Assembly: GCF_003797125.1 (NCBI RefSeq) | Contig: NZ_RKKE01000003.1 | Location: 496,001 to 560,000 of the forward strand | DNA from: Shewanella frigidimarina | Lineage (GTDB): Bacteria; Pseudomonadota; Gammaproteobacteria; Enterobacterales; Shewanellaceae | DNA: 64,000 nt | Direction of reading: 5' to 3' | Shown: piece by piece, positions 34,185 through 43,749 of the stretch | How the letters are laid out: each line of letters starts with the position of its first letter | Position numbering within the stretch: position 1 is the stretch's first letter | The notes under the pieces: model-generated | Databases searched by the model: none | Told to the model about the DNA's origin: nothing | The model's input: only the letters and a program-made list of their open reading frames with translations | Program-made: the position numbers and the translations under genes

Positions 34185-34279
34185 CGGGTCATTGAAAGTG
34201 AGTAAATGATAGCTGGTAAATGATTGTTAGTGAGTGATGATTTTTAGCAAAATATAGAGCAGACAAATGGGATACTGAC

Positions 34280-34546
34280 ATGAATCCAATTAAATGTGAG
34301 ATTTACGATTACATCGAGATCATCTGTTTGTATCGCTATATGGTCAAACTGACATTAACAGATGGAACCTATATACAAGGTCAATTTGATCGAACATTGT
34401 ATGTGAGTCGCAATCAACAAAAACACGAAGCTATTGCGGGCATTAATCAACAACTGCAAGCGATTGAAGTGGTATTAACCGATATCACTTCAATTGATGT
34501 TCTCAGCCAAAATGCCTCATTTAGCCATATATCGTTAATCGAATAG
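34280..34546 (+). CDS. rof: Rho-binding antiterminator (Rof/YaeO-like)
   Basis: This 88-residue protein resembles E. coli Rof (YaeO): PIKCEIYDYIEIICLYRYMV at the start, then the strands LTLTDGTYIQGQ and the end LTDITSIDVLSQ. Rof binds Rho and inhibits Rho-dependent termination. Key acidic residues of the N-terminus (E, D, E) are present. It is a single gene, 95 bp after the phosphatase gene. Confidence 0.75.
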   Translation: MNPIKCEIYDYIEIICLYRYMVKLTLTDGTYIQGQFDRTLYVSRNQQKHEAIAGINQQLQAIEVVLTDITSIDVLSQNASFSHISLIE

Positions 34547-34713
34547 TATAACCCATCCAATTTATGAGAATATTCCCCCAAAATCCACGCGAATGCTGGC
34601 CCTTGGGTGACTAAACAGGCACTACAACATCGACAGAGATCAACGCAATACAGTATAATGCGCGGCTTTTTTCGCTTAATTCTTTGTTGATCTGCATAAC
34701 ATTAGGTAGTTGT

Positions 34714-35151
34714 ATGTCCCTTGCTCAAAACCCTGCTCAAACTCAAAACCATTTCCCTGATGACATTGCTGCACGTATTGCTCAATCAGAAGCGCGCGTT
34801 ATAAAGGCTATTTTCCCGTCTAATACCAATCACCATAACACCTTATTTGGTGGTGATGCTTTAGCATGGATGGATGAAACAGCATTTATCGCCGCCACCC
34901 GTTTTTGTCGTAAGTCATTAGTGACCGTCAGTTCTGACCGTATCGATTTTAAAAAAGCGATACCCGCAGGCAGCTTAGCAGAGCTGATAGCTAATGTGAT
35001 TCATGTTGGTAATACATCACTCAAAGTTGAAGTGAACATTTATGTCGAAGATATGTACCACGATCATCGAGAACATGCGATACGCGGAGTATTTACTTTT
35101 GTTGCGGTAGATGAAAACAGAAACCCAACTCAAGTGTGGCCACACAATTAA
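34714..35151 (+). CDS. Acyl-CoA thioesterase (hotdog fold)
   Basis: This 145-residue protein is a hotdog thioesterase of the YciA type. Motifs are IFPSNTNHHNTLFGGDALAW, MDETAFIAATRF and TVSSDRIDFKKAIPAGSLAE. In YciA the aspartate of GGDALAWMDE acts in hydrolysis of acyl-CoA. The ATG at 34714 with AGGT ahead is chosen; the frame is open from 34684 without a binding site. It stands alone. Confidence 0.85.
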   Translation: MSLAQNPAQTQNHFPDDIAARIAQSEARVIKAIFPSNTNHHNTLFGGDALAWMDETAFIAATRFCRKSLVTVSSDRIDFKKAIPAGSLAELIANVIHVGNTSLKVEVNIYVEDMYHDHREHAIRGVFTFVAVDENRNPTQVWPHN

Positions 35152-35334
35152 TATACGCCATTGCTAATGTAGCCAGATAGATGGCTGCATTAGCACTTTA
35201 TCTACTCGACTAAAGTCTAAAATTTTACGGTTTTTATTCAAATCAATCACAATGTGACATAAAGCAATAGAATACTCGATTACTTTTCTGTTACATTGAG
35301 TTATCTTCACGTGCAACATAGAATAAAAAACGCC

Positions 35335-35997
35335 ATGAAGCTCGAAAATTTAAACATCATCATCGCAGATGATCACCCATTATTCCGTAACGCCTTAAGG
35401 CTAGCGTTGAGTAATGCATTTGAAAAAACGCAATGGTTTGAGGCCGATAGTGCCGAAGCATTGCAAGGGGTTCTTGATCAAAAAGAGACCCCATTTGACT
35501 TAATCCTGCTAGACCTACAAATGCCAGGATCACACGGTTACTCAACCCTGATCCACCTCAGAACTCATTATCCAGATATCCCCGTTGTGGTGATATCTGC
35601 CCATGAAGACATCAATACAATTAGCCGAGCAATACATTATGGCAGTAGCGGATTCATCCCTAAATCTGCGTCAATGGAAGTGTTGGCCGAAGCATTAAAT
35701 GCGGTGTTATACGGTGATATTTGGTTACCAAAAGGCACACAAATCGTGCCGGTTTCTGACGACCCGACCGACAAAATGGCCAACCGATTATCAGATTTAA
35801 CCCCGCAACAATATCGCGTGTTACAGATGTTTGCAGAAGGGTTACTCAACAAACAAATTGCTTATGATTTTGGGGTATCAGAAGCAACTATCAAAGCACA
35901 TGCCACAGCTATATTTCGTAAACTGGGTGTTCGCAATCGCACTCAAGCGGTGATAGCATTGCAACAATTAGAAATGGATAGAATTGATATCTCGTAA
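35335..35997 (+). CDS. NarL-type response regulator
   Basis: This 220-residue protein has a receiver domain (residues 1-120: IIADDHPLFRNALRLALS, phosphoacceptor in DLILLDLQMPGSHG, lysine in GFIPKSAS) and a LuxR-type helix-turn-helix (about 150-210: LTPQQYRVLQMFAEGLLNKQ, IAYDFGVSEATIKAHATAIF). No histidine kinase is adjacent, so it is an orphan here. The ATG at 35335 fits the receiver start. Its stop overlaps the next gene by one base (TAATG). Confidence 0.9.
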   Translation: MKLENLNIIIADDHPLFRNALRLALSNAFEKTQWFEADSAEALQGVLDQKETPFDLILLDLQMPGSHGYSTLIHLRTHYPDIPVVVISAHEDINTISRAIHYGSSGFIPKSASMEVLAEALNAVLYGDIWLPKGTQIVPVSDDPTDKMANRLSDLTPQQYRVLQMFAEGLLNKQIAYDFGVSEATIKAHATAIFRKLGVRNRTQAVIALQQLEMDRIDIS

Positions 35998-36611
35998 TGC
36001 CTCAATTATTATCGCTACAACAGCTGCCTTTTTCACAAGCGTGTGAAAATAATAAACAGCCTATCTTAACCCTATTGGCAAAGTGGTTTGTCAATAGGCA
36101 ACATGTACTCGAAATAGGCAGTGGTACAGGCCAACACAGCGTCTATTTCGCTGAAAACCTTGCCCATGCTCGCTGGCAACCAAGCGATCAGCAACATTAC
36201 TTGCCTACCCTACAAGCTCGACTCGATTTGCAAACATCACCAAACTTACAACAGGCTATTAGCCTTAATGTCACCCAACCATGGCCCCTACTTTTATCAG
36301 ATGTAGATGCTATATTCAGTGCTAACACCTTGCACATTATGAGTAAGCCAATGGTGGAAGCATTCTTTACTGGTGTTGGTAGTGTATTGGTTAATTCAGG
36401 TTCATTAGTCGTTTATGGTCCCTTTAATTATCAAGGTCAATTTACCAGTGGCAGTAATCAACAATTCAATTTGTGGCTGCAACACAACAATCCTGATAGC
36501 GGTATCCGCGATATTGAATGGATCTGCCAGTTAGCACAACAACAGGGACTAACACTTCAAGAAGACATCACCATGCCAGCCAATAACCGTCTGTTACATT
36601 TCACTAAATAA
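35997..36611 (+). CDS. DUF938 SAM-dependent methyltransferase
   Basis: This 204-residue protein has the Rossmann-like methyltransferase glycine motif EIGSGTGQHSVYFAENL and the DUF938 continuation RWQPSDQQHYLPTLQ and IFSANTLHIMS. The substrate is unknown. The start codon overlaps the stop of the response regulator, indicating coupled expression. Confidence 0.85.
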   Translation: MPQLLSLQQLPFSQACENNKQPILTLLAKWFVNRQHVLEIGSGTGQHSVYFAENLAHARWQPSDQQHYLPTLQARLDLQTSPNLQQAISLNVTQPWPLLLSDVDAIFSANTLHIMSKPMVEAFFTGVGSVLVNSGSLVVYGPFNYQGQFTSGSNQQFNLWLQHNNPDSGIRDIEWICQLAQQQGLTLQEDITMPANNRLLHFTK

Positions 36612-36893
36612 CCTCAACTTTACATTAGAGGTGAGCTGAATTGATACAGGGTGGTTATTTCAAATCAGCAATATCAAAACTCGTTATTTTGCTCACAAAG
36701 CGAATTAAACCCGTAATAGCCTATCGATGACAAGTGATGCAACACTTAATGCTGAATCAATAGCAGATTGATGTTTACTTATTAACTAAAGTTGATCGCT
36801 AACCCCCCATAAATCATCCAAACGATTAGTGACTTACTTGCCAAAAACCTTGTAAGCTATCTACTAGGGTCAAAATACACAAGGACACACACT

Positions 36894-37739
36894 ATGGGTT
36901 CGGTTACCACTAAAAGACATCCCAATGGTCTTGATTATGTTGCTGTTGACACAGCACTTTGCCAAGCACGTATTTTTATGCAAGGTGCACAAATAGATCA
37001 ATTTATACCTGTCGGCAAAGCACCACTATTGTGGGTATCAAGTGCAGATGATTATCAACCTGGTAATGGTATCAGAGGTGGAATCCCCATTTGCTGGCCT
37101 TGGTTTGGCATGAGCGACACTCCAGGGTTTCCGCAGCATGGCTTTGCACGAAACAAAACCTGGTCGCTTGAATCTGTCAAAATGCGTAACCAATTAGTAG
37201 ACTTAGTTTTCACCTTGCCCGCCAGTGAAATGGAAAAACAATATTGGCCTCATAATACCCAAGTAAAGGTGTTATTCACCTTAGGCGAAACCTTATCGGT
37301 CAGCATAGTGAATACGAATAATGGAAATGATAACGTAATACTTACCCAAGCATTGCATAGCTACTTTCCTATTGAAGATATTCATCAATTGAAAGTGAGT
37401 GGCTTTACTGGGTCGCAATACATTGAGTTTGGTGAAGGGCCGTTTAAACAAGTCGATAATGTCGTCAAGTTTGAACGAGAAACCGACAGGATTTACACCC
37501 AATTAGGTGATACTCAGGAGCTACATACACAAAATGGTACCATTGTAGTCAGTCGCGAAAACAGCCAATCCGCTGTACTTTGGAACCCTTGGATAGACAA
37601 GTCGATGCGCCTTTCACGCTTTAATGCCGATGATTACCTAACCATGGTGTGCTTAGAAGCCGCTAATGTTCTGGACGACAGTGTGACTTTAGCGCCAGGG
37701 CAAAGCCATACGTTAACCACTCATATTAGCTGGAAATAA
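36894..37739 (+). CDS. D-hexose-6-phosphate mutarotase (YeaD type)
   Basis: This 281-residue protein belongs to the aldose epimerase-like superfamily, YeaD branch. Features are ISGLPICWPWFG-like GGIPICWPWFGMSDTPGFPQ, HGFARNKTWSLE and the late NPWIDKSMRLSRFNADDY. It interconverts the anomers of glucose-6-phosphate or similar hexose phosphates. AAGGA lies before the ATG. A terminator follows at 37823. Confidence 0.88.
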   Translation: MGSVTTKRHPNGLDYVAVDTALCQARIFMQGAQIDQFIPVGKAPLLWVSSADDYQPGNGIRGGIPICWPWFGMSDTPGFPQHGFARNKTWSLESVKMRNQLVDLVFTLPASEMEKQYWPHNTQVKVLFTLGETLSVSIVNTNNGNDNVILTQALHSYFPIEDIHQLKVSGFTGSQYIEFGEGPFKQVDNVVKFERETDRIYTQLGDTQELHTQNGTIVVSRENSQSAVLWNPWIDKSMRLSRFNADDYLTMVCLEAANVLDDSVTLAPGQSHTLTTHISWK

Positions 37740-37822
37740 GACAGCTGTTTGAGTGAGATAAACAGATAAACCGCGATGCTAACTAAGTCGCCATTAAGAG
37801 AAGTTCATCGCTTAATAATAGA

Positions 37823-37847
37823 AAAGGCAGCCTAGATGGCTGCCTTT
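37823..37847. terminator. Bidirectional terminator between mutarotase and small membrane gene
   Basis: AAAGGCAGCC and GGCTGCCTTT pair around TAGAT, with T-rich sequence on the plus side (TTTGTTAATTT) and TTTTCT on the minus side. It nearly repeats the terminator at 38225. Confidence 0.85.
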
Positions 37848-37941
37848 GTTAATTTCAAATATCCATTTGCTATTTCGATACTTTGGTCAAGATCATCATA
37901 AAAAATCAACAAGCAATATCTGACAACCTTGAAGGTTAGTA

Positions 37942-38115
37942 TTAACTAACGACTCTATTTTTATTCTTTTTAAACAAGCCAAACCAAAAGGCTGATTCAA
38001 GCAATCCACCAGCCACAAAAAAAGTGATCGCTCCCGTTTGGCTACCGGCTAAATAACACGTTAGTGCAAGCACGATTAAAGTGACTAACAACAATAATCT
38101 GTAGATACCTGTCAT
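37942..38115 (-). CDS. Small hypothetical membrane protein
   Basis: This 57-residue protein has two hydrophobic stretches (residues 4-22, IYRLLLLVTLIVLALTCYLA, and 27-44, GAITFFVAGGLLESAFWFGL) and a basic tail FKKNKNRVVS. I know no function. The ATG at 38115 with GAGA ahead is preferred; the frame begins at 38163. It is flanked by two near-identical terminators. Confidence 0.55.
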   Translation of the reverse strand: MTGIYRLLLLVTLIVLALTCYLAGSQTGAITFFVAGGLLESAFWFGLFKKNKNRVVS

Positions 38116-38224
38116 ATTAATTTCTCTCAATCCTATAAATGCACTATTCAAAAATAGTAACAAAACCTATCGGTTACATTAGCGCTTTACTAAACCACGA
38201 GTCAACTAAACTATCGCCAATAAA

Positions 38225-38246
38225 AAAGGCAGCCGAAGCTGCCTTT
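38225..38246 (-). terminator. Terminator after the 5'-nucleotidase gene
   Basis: AAAGGCAGC and GCTGCCTTT pair around CGAA; on the minus strand the stem is followed by TTTTTTA. It lies 57 bases after the nucleotidase stop. Confidence 0.9.
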
Positions 38247-38302
38247 GTTACTTTCCAAGACTAATTTTTAGTTAATCCATTTCAAATTGTACATGATTTA
38301 TT

Positions 38303-40222
38303 TTATTGATTATCTTCTGGCTTAAATACTGGGTTATCAAGCTTTGCTTCAAAACTAGTTGGCGCAATGAATGTTAAGCCCGTTGGGATTTCTTCTAATT
38401 TTTGTCCAGACAATGTTAATGCTTCTACGTATTCAATCATAGATTCATTATCGATAAAACCTGACTTAATAACTGGAGAAAGCTTCTTAGTGTCAAAAAT
38501 GTCATAACCATCTTTACCACCTGCGATATAAGCGTTAGTAGAGATCTTGTAAGCCATTTCTGGATCAATATCTGTACAACTACCAGCAGCTACACCGTTA
38601 GGACATACCTGTAAATCTTCGATTTGCTCACCAGGGACAGCTTTACCATTGAAGGTAAATTGAACATTGGCAAATGTTGGGAATGAACCTGAAGACGTTG
38701 TTAATGAATAATTAATCGTATCTTCAAGTAGTTGAGTTACATCACTACCTTTTAACTCAACAATAGCTAGCTCATTACTGAAATATAAAAGTGAGCCAAT
38801 AACATAACCAGCAGTTAAGTTACCAGTATCATCGTTTTTAATATCATTACGCACGCCACCATTATTGGTGATGGCCATGTGAACACCATAACCATGTTGG
38901 TTTAACTTCCAAACCATAGACGCTGCAACGTGAGCACCAGCTTCTGAACCCGTTCCAGGTAATGAAGCACCGTTACGTTTCACACCCGGTTGGCGAACAT
39001 GATCTAACATACCAGTGTTAACTGGGTCGTTTGCATCGAAAACTTGACCAATCACTTTACCTTGAAACTCTTCAATTAACGGCTTGTAATCAATATCGAT
39101 AATACTACGCAGTAAAGCATCTTCTTCAGTAATGGCAATATTGTTTTGTTCACCAACAAAGGCCTCTGCAGCAGTTTGATCTGCTTCAGTTAACGGCTCG
39201 CTTGTTTCTCCGTCATACTTATGGGTAAAATTGTTGTCAATTAACAGAGTGTTATTACCTTGACAGACTGTAACATCGCCATTTTCGAAAGTTACATCTG
39301 CTTGGCCTACAGCCTGAGCTACTTCACCAGCCTGTACAATGCACGTTTTACTAGTGCCATTAGGATTGGTAATCATCTCTGCATAACTTGCAATACTTGA
39401 CCCCTCTCCTCTTCCAATATTAGTGAAATCACCAAGTAGAGTATGAGAATGGCCACCAACAATGACATCAACGCCGTTAACTGACTCTGCAATACGAATA
39501 TCTCTTTCTAAGCCAATGTGGCTTACCATTACAACTTTATCAACACCCATTTCTTTGAGCGCATCAACTGTTGCCTGTGCAGTTACGACTTCACCCTTAA
39601 AAGCTAAATCTTCACCTGGAGATGAAATTGACTCCATGTCTTCTAACACTAAACCAAAAATACCGACTTTAACGTCACCGTATTCTTTAATAATGTAAGG
39701 CTTGATATTAGTGACGCCTGACATTTGAGAGTCTGCGCTGGCATCTAAGTTAGCAGCAAGAATTGGGAAGTTAATTTTATTAGCAAATTCAATGAATGGG
39801 CCATCGCCAAGATCAAATTCATGGTTGCCTATCGTCATGGCATCAAGACCCATTTCACGCATTAAAGTTGCATTACCAGCACCTTTTAACACATTGAAAT
39901 AAAGTGAACCCTGGAAAGCGTCACCTCCGTGTAAAGCAAGGAAAGGCTTATTAGCATCTGCTGCCATAGCTCTAGCATTTTTTAATGCAGTTGCAACGCG
40001 AGGATAGCCACCTACATCTGTTTTAATGCTCATATCTTCTGCGTTGACTTGTGCGGTAAAATCTAATGATGTTGGATCAAAACTCGAATGAGTATCATTA
40101 ATATGTGCAATGCGTAAATTAAACGTACTTACATCATCATTGCTATCGCTGCTATCATTACAGCCGGTTAATGCAACAATAATTGCCGTTGCCAGTAAAC
40201 CTTTAAACATCGTTTTATTCAT
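38303..40222 (-). CDS. UshA-like 5'-nucleotidase/metallophosphatase lipoprotein
   Basis: This 639-residue protein begins with a lipoprotein signal (ATAIIVALTGCND; lipobox LTGC), so it is membrane-attached in the envelope. The N-terminal calcineurin-like domain carries the metal ligands in IAHINDTHSSFD, LHGGDAFQGSLYF, IGNHEFDLGDGPF and GGHSHTLLGDF; the C-terminal 5'-nucleotidase domain includes ITNNGGVRNDI. It releases nucleosides and phosphate from external nucleotides. An ATG at 40234 is possible, but 40222 gives the normal signal peptide start. Confidence 0.9.
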   Translation of the reverse strand: MNKTMFKGLLATAIIVALTGCNDSSDSNDDVSTFNLRIAHINDTHSSFDPTSLDFTAQVNAEDMSIKTDVGGYPRVATALKNARAMAADANKPFLALHGGDAFQGSLYFNVLKGAGNATLMREMGLDAMTIGNHEFDLGDGPFIEFANKINFPILAANLDASADSQMSGVTNIKPYIIKEYGDVKVGIFGLVLEDMESISSPGEDLAFKGEVVTAQATVDALKEMGVDKVVMVSHIGLERDIRIAESVNGVDVIVGGHSHTLLGDFTNIGRGEGSSIASYAEMITNPNGTSKTCIVQAGEVAQAVGQADVTFENGDVTVCQGNNTLLIDNNFTHKYDGETSEPLTEADQTAAEAFVGEQNNIAITEEDALLRSIIDIDYKPLIEEFQGKVIGQVFDANDPVNTGMLDHVRQPGVKRNGASLPGTGSEAGAHVAASMVWKLNQHGYGVHMAITNNGGVRNDIKNDDTGNLTAGYVIGSLLYFSNELAIVELKGSDVTQLLEDTINYSLTTSSGSFPTFANVQFTFNGKAVPGEQIEDLQVCPNGVAAGSCTDIDPEMAYKISTNAYIAGGKDGYDIFDTKKLSPVIKSGFIDNESMIEYVEALTLSGQKLEEIPTGLTFIAPTSFEAKLDNPVFKPEDNQ

Positions 40223-40809
40223 GTAAAACCCCATTATTTAAATAATTTATTATTTTTACTTTATGAATTAATTTCTCTTAGATTTAGATATTTTTTGAGA
40301 TAAAAGTGTTATTCATCACAATAAAAAGTACAATTCTCAGACGTTCTAAGTGAGCACCTTAATACTGAAAATAAGACAATTCTAGTCAAAGTCAGCAGAT
40401 AACTCTGTCGTTTATTACTCAGAAATAGAACATGTAAATACAAAATCAAACACTGTATCAACATCGACATCTCAGTATAAATTACAAGCAACTACAAGAT
40501 TTATCTATAAAAAATCAAAGACGCTTAATTTCATCGGCATAATAATAGCAAACAATAACGTCTACATGTGACGAATTCATTACAAAATGTGATACTTAGT
40601 ACAATATTAACAAGTAGTTACAACATTGTTTATCTTAAAATACGAACAGATTGATATCCTCGGTTGTATTTCAACTGTTAAAAAAAGGCTTAACTGCAAT
40701 TACTGCAGTTAAGCCTCTGAATTTGATGGGTAATAATTTAAAAATAAAAATAACTGATTGTCGCTTAAAAAAAACAACAAAAAGCATAGTTTAAAAACAT
40801 AACTTCACA
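40223..40809. other. AT-rich intergenic region upstream of the nucleotidase gene
   Basis: These 587 bases contain the nucleotidase promoter and, at 40686-40716, a strong terminator for the gene on the right. A 60-codon open frame on the minus strand (40309-40491) lacks a ribosome binding site and recognisable content. Nothing else is seen. Confidence 0.55.
40686..40716 (-). terminator. Strong terminator after the carboxylesterase gene
   Basis: AGGCTTAACTGCA and TGCAGTTAAGCCT form a perfect 13-bp stem with a five-base loop; on the minus strand TTTTTTT follows. It lies 94 bases after the carboxylesterase stop. Confidence 0.92.
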
Positions 40810-41478
40810 TTATTTCAAAACTTGCTGTAACCATTGACCGATATCAATTAGTTGATTAGGTAATACGCTGTGAGCCATAGGGTAGGTTTTCCAAACACTC
40901 TGATAACCTGCTGCGATCAGAGCATCATGAGCCATTTTTCCGGCAAACATAGGGACAACATCATCTTGCTCACCATGATTTTGGAAGATGGGTGTATGCA
41001 TATTGGCGTCAGCAAGTTGCTCTGGCAACGTATCTCCACCAGGTAAATAACAAGATAACGCCATAATACCTGCCAGTTTTTGTTCAAAACGCAGACCCGT
41101 AAACAAACTCATGACTCCGCCTTGACTAAAACCTGCTAAAACTATTTTTTCAGCCGGTATGCCTCTGTTGATTTGATCGACTATCAGCTTACGTATTGCT
41201 TGCTCAGACGCCATAACTCCTTGGATATCTGCACGGTCATGCAAATCCATACTTTTGATGTCGTACCATGAACGCATCACAAACCCGCCATTTATCGTCA
41301 CAGCTTGCTCTGGTGCATGAGGAAAAATAAAACGAATACTATGCTGACTATTTAAGCCTAATACTGGTACCACTGGTGCAAAACCAGCACCAGAATCACC
41401 TAAGCCATGTAACCAAATGACACAAGATGTTGCAGGTGATTGCGGTTCAATCACGATTTTATCTAACTGAGCAGACAT
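40810..41478 (-). CDS. Carboxylesterase/phospholipase alpha/beta hydrolase
   Basis: This 222-residue enzyme belongs to the Abhydrolase_2 (EstB/acyl-protein thioesterase-like) family. It has IWLHGLGDSGAGFAPVVPVL, the nucleophile elbow GFSQGGVMS, the aspartate in HGEQDDVVPM and the histidine in YPMAHSVLPNQ, so the Ser-Asp-His triad is complete. It hydrolyses short-chain or acyl esters. The ATG at 41478 is favoured by AGGA eight bases ahead; the frame is open to 41496. Confidence 0.9.
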   Translation of the reverse strand: MSAQLDKIVIEPQSPATSCVIWLHGLGDSGAGFAPVVPVLGLNSQHSIRFIFPHAPEQAVTINGGFVMRSWYDIKSMDLHDRADIQGVMASEQAIRKLIVDQINRGIPAEKIVLAGFSQGGVMSLFTGLRFEQKLAGIMALSCYLPGGDTLPEQLADANMHTPIFQNHGEQDDVVPMFAGKMAHDALIAAGYQSVWKTYPMAHSVLPNQLIDIGQWLQQVLK

Positions 41479-41608
41479 ATTTATTAATCCTATCAATACA
41501 GTAACAATATTGGTGGCTATCTTACGTTAATTGATTTTTAACATCGAACGATTCGCAAATAAATATCATACATAATCGAGTCTATTCAGATAGGTTTATA
41601 ACTAATGG

Positions 41609-41836
41609 TTATTGTGCATGGATCCCGGTGTGATTAAGTAACGCCTCTAATTGCGCTGGATTATCGAGCTTAAGACTCCACCGCACCGTCCCCGCATCCG
41701 CGACAATCACTAAGCCTTGATGAAAACAGCTAATATCATCTACTGACGCAGCAAGCACCAGTTGACTATCATGAAACCGGCACTGAATTTCATGTACAGT
41801 GACAATAATTTTACCCAAAGAAAAATCAATAACCAT
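41609..41836 (-). CDS. Small hypothetical protein
   Basis: This 75-residue protein (VIDFSLGKIIVTVHEIQCRF at the start, ending LLNHTGIHAQ) is not a family I know. It has alternating beta-like strands and no membrane segment. GTGAG lies ahead of the ATG. It is between the carboxylesterase and FKBP genes, on the same strand, with the FKBP terminator immediately upstream, so it has its own transcript. Confidence 0.55.
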   Translation of the reverse strand: MVIDFSLGKIIVTVHEIQCRFHDSQLVLAASVDDISCFHQGLVIVADAGTVRWSLKLDNPAQLEALLNHTGIHAQ

Positions 41837-41857
41837 AATAACTCACTGTAAAAACAA

Positions 41858-41883
41858 AAATCCCAAGTCTTCACTTGGGATTT
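41858..41883 (-). terminator. Terminator after the FKBP gene
   Basis: AAATCCCAAGT and ACTTGGGATTT pair around CTTC; on the minus strand TTTTTGTTTTT follows. Confidence 0.9.
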
Positions 41884-41934
41884 ATAAAAGAATTAAGTTG
41901 CTGTTAAATTGGAATTAACAGCAAATCAATCTCA

Positions 41935-42417
41935 TTAGTGGTGATGACCACCAGCACCATGGGCGTGGCCATGAGCAATTTCTTCGTCTGAAGCATCACG
42001 AGCACCGACGATTTCGATGTCGAATGTTAATTCACGGCCAGACAGTGGATGATTGACATCAACAGTTGCCATAAATTTACCCACTTTAATGATGGTAACT
42101 TGACGTTGGCCTTGTTCAGTGTTCACCACTGCAGCCATGCCAGGTTTCCATACTTTTGCGCCGACAAGATGTTTAACTGATACACGCTGCTCTGAATCTT
42201 CTTGGCGTTCACCATAAGTGTCAGCGGCTGGTGGAGTAATGGTAAACTTCTCGCCAATTTCTTTACCATTAATAGCAGCTTCGATACCAGGCATCATGTT
42301 GTCATGTCCATGCAGATATGCAATCGGCTCACGACCTTCATTTGATTCAAGCACATCGCCTTTTTCATCACGTAGTGTGTAATTAAACTGCACTACCATA
42401 TCGTCTTTAATGCTCAT
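41935..42417 (-). CDS. FKBP-type peptidyl-prolyl isomerase, SlyD-like
   Basis: This 160-residue protein has the SlyD layout: a split FKBP domain (VVQFNYTLRDEKGDVLESNE, IAYLHGHDNMMPGIEAAING and NHPLSGRELTFDIEIVGARD) with an inserted IF chaperone domain (about residues 70-125), then a short histidine-rich tail AHGHAHGAGGHHH. The tail should bind Ni2+ or Zn2+. It is shorter than the tail of E. coli SlyD. It assists folding of prolyl bonds in the cytoplasm. Confidence 0.9.
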   Translation of the reverse strand: MSIKDDMVVQFNYTLRDEKGDVLESNEGREPIAYLHGHDNMMPGIEAAINGKEIGEKFTITPPAADTYGERQEDSEQRVSVKHLVGAKVWKPGMAAVVNTEQGQRQVTIIKVGKFMATVDVNHPLSGRELTFDIEIVGARDASDEEIAHGHAHGAGGHHH

Positions 42418-42501
42418 TATCGTTCCTTAACTCAAAAATTTGCCGAAGCTTAGCAAAAGCGTGCTAATGCATCCACAAAAAAGTGGCCATTTAGGTGGCC
42501 A

Positions 42502-43749
42502 TTATAATTTGATGCCTAATGCATTAAATGTTTGTACGTCAGGAAACCCATCCGCAATCAGCCCTTTTTGCTGTTGGAAGGCTTGCAAACCTAGCACTGA
42601 ATTACGCCCTAAAATACCATCAGGCTTACCAACATCAAATCCAGCATCATTCAGTTTTTGTTGTAACTGCTTTACTGTTTCTCTGCTTAACCTTGGCTGT
42701 TTAGGTACTGAACGAGTTAACATCGCACTGCCATTAATTCTGTCGGCTAAATGACCTACTGCAATGGCATAAAATTCAGAGCGATTCCAACGCATAATCA
42801 CATTAAAGTTGTCATAGCCCAAGAAAGCTGGACCCGTATGCCCAGCGGGTAAATATAAAGCAGCTTGCATATCGGGTGTCGACAACGGCTGACCATTAGC
42901 TTGCTTAATATTCAGCTCTTGCCATTTTACTAATGGTAAAGGGTGTTTACCGCCCAAGTAAGCAAACGGGTAATCTACAGGCAACAATACTTCCCGTCCC
43001 CATCGCTCATCGGCCTTCCAACCTAGATGTTGTAAAAAATTAGCTGCTGAAGTTAATGCATCCACTTCACTATTCCATAAATCGGCAATACCATCACCGT
43101 CGCCATCTACGGCATACTTACGATAATTAGTTGGCATAAATTGGGTGTGCCCCATCGCACCGGCCCACGAGCCAACCATTTTGCTATCTGCGAAATTATA
43201 TTGCTGCTTTAACTTCAACGCTTGTAATAACTCGCCAGTGAAATAATCGCTACGCCTTGGATCGCATGCTAGCGTTGCCAATGAATCGAGCACTGGCATA
43301 CTACCTTTGTAACTGCCAAAGTTGGTTTCTAAGCCCCAAAAAGCAACAATATATTGCCCAGGCACGCCATACTCTTTTGTTAGTTTAGCTAATAATGGCC
43401 CGTGTTTAGCCATCATTTTTGTACCTTGTTCAACCCGCCAAGGTGTTACGCGTTTATCGAAGTAATCACCAAAGCTAGTGGTAAATTCTGGCTGCTGATT
43501 ATCTAATTCAATCACCCTAGGGACAAACTTTAAATTTGCCACCGTTGTATCGATAATCTGTTGTGAAATCCCTGCTGTTTTTGCCTTTTGCTGTAAATTA
43601 ATCACACAAGTAGCAAAATCAGGATGCTCTTGAACTGGAGTAACATCGGCGACCGGATCGGGAGATGCTGACACTGCACAGGCACTTAATAAAGTGCTAG
43701 ATACAAACATTGAAGCAATAAACACAGAAAAACGTCTTTTATGAGCCAT
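42502..43749 (-). CDS. Lytic murein transglycosylase (MltB family) with PG-binding domain
   Basis: This 415-residue lipoprotein has signal and lipobox SSTLLSACAVSAS, then a family-103 glycoside hydrolase domain (about residues 45-330) with the catalytic glutamate in AFWGLETNFGSYKG and GAMGHTQFMPTNYRKYAVD, and a C-terminal PG_binding_1 domain (KQLQQKLNDAGFDVGKPDGI). It cleaves peptidoglycan between MurNAc and GlcNAc, leaving 1,6-anhydro ends. The ATG at 43749 is chosen over a GTG at 43758. Confidence 0.92.
   Translation of the reverse strand: MAHKRRFSVFIASMFVSSTLLSACAVSASPDPVADVTPVQEHPDFATCVINLQQKAKTAGISQQIIDTTVANLKFVPRVIELDNQQPEFTTSFGDYFDKRVTPWRVEQGTKMMAKHGPLLAKLTKEYGVPGQYIVAFWGLETNFGSYKGSMPVLDSLATLACDPRRSDYFTGELLQALKLKQQYNFADSKMVGSWAGAMGHTQFMPTNYRKYAVDGDGDGIADLWNSEVDALTSAANFLQHLGWKADERWGREVLLPVDYPFAYLGGKHPLPLVKWQELNIKQANGQPLSTPDMQAALYLPAGHTGPAFLGYDNFNVIMRWNRSEFYAIAVGHLADRINGSAMLTRSVPKQPRLSRETVKQLQQKLNDAGFDVGKPDGILGRNSVLGLQAFQQQKGLIADGFPDVQTFNALGIKL

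Noticed and set aside
40309..40491. 60-codon minus-strand frame upstream of the nucleotidase gene
   Set aside because: No ribosome binding site and no recognisable content.
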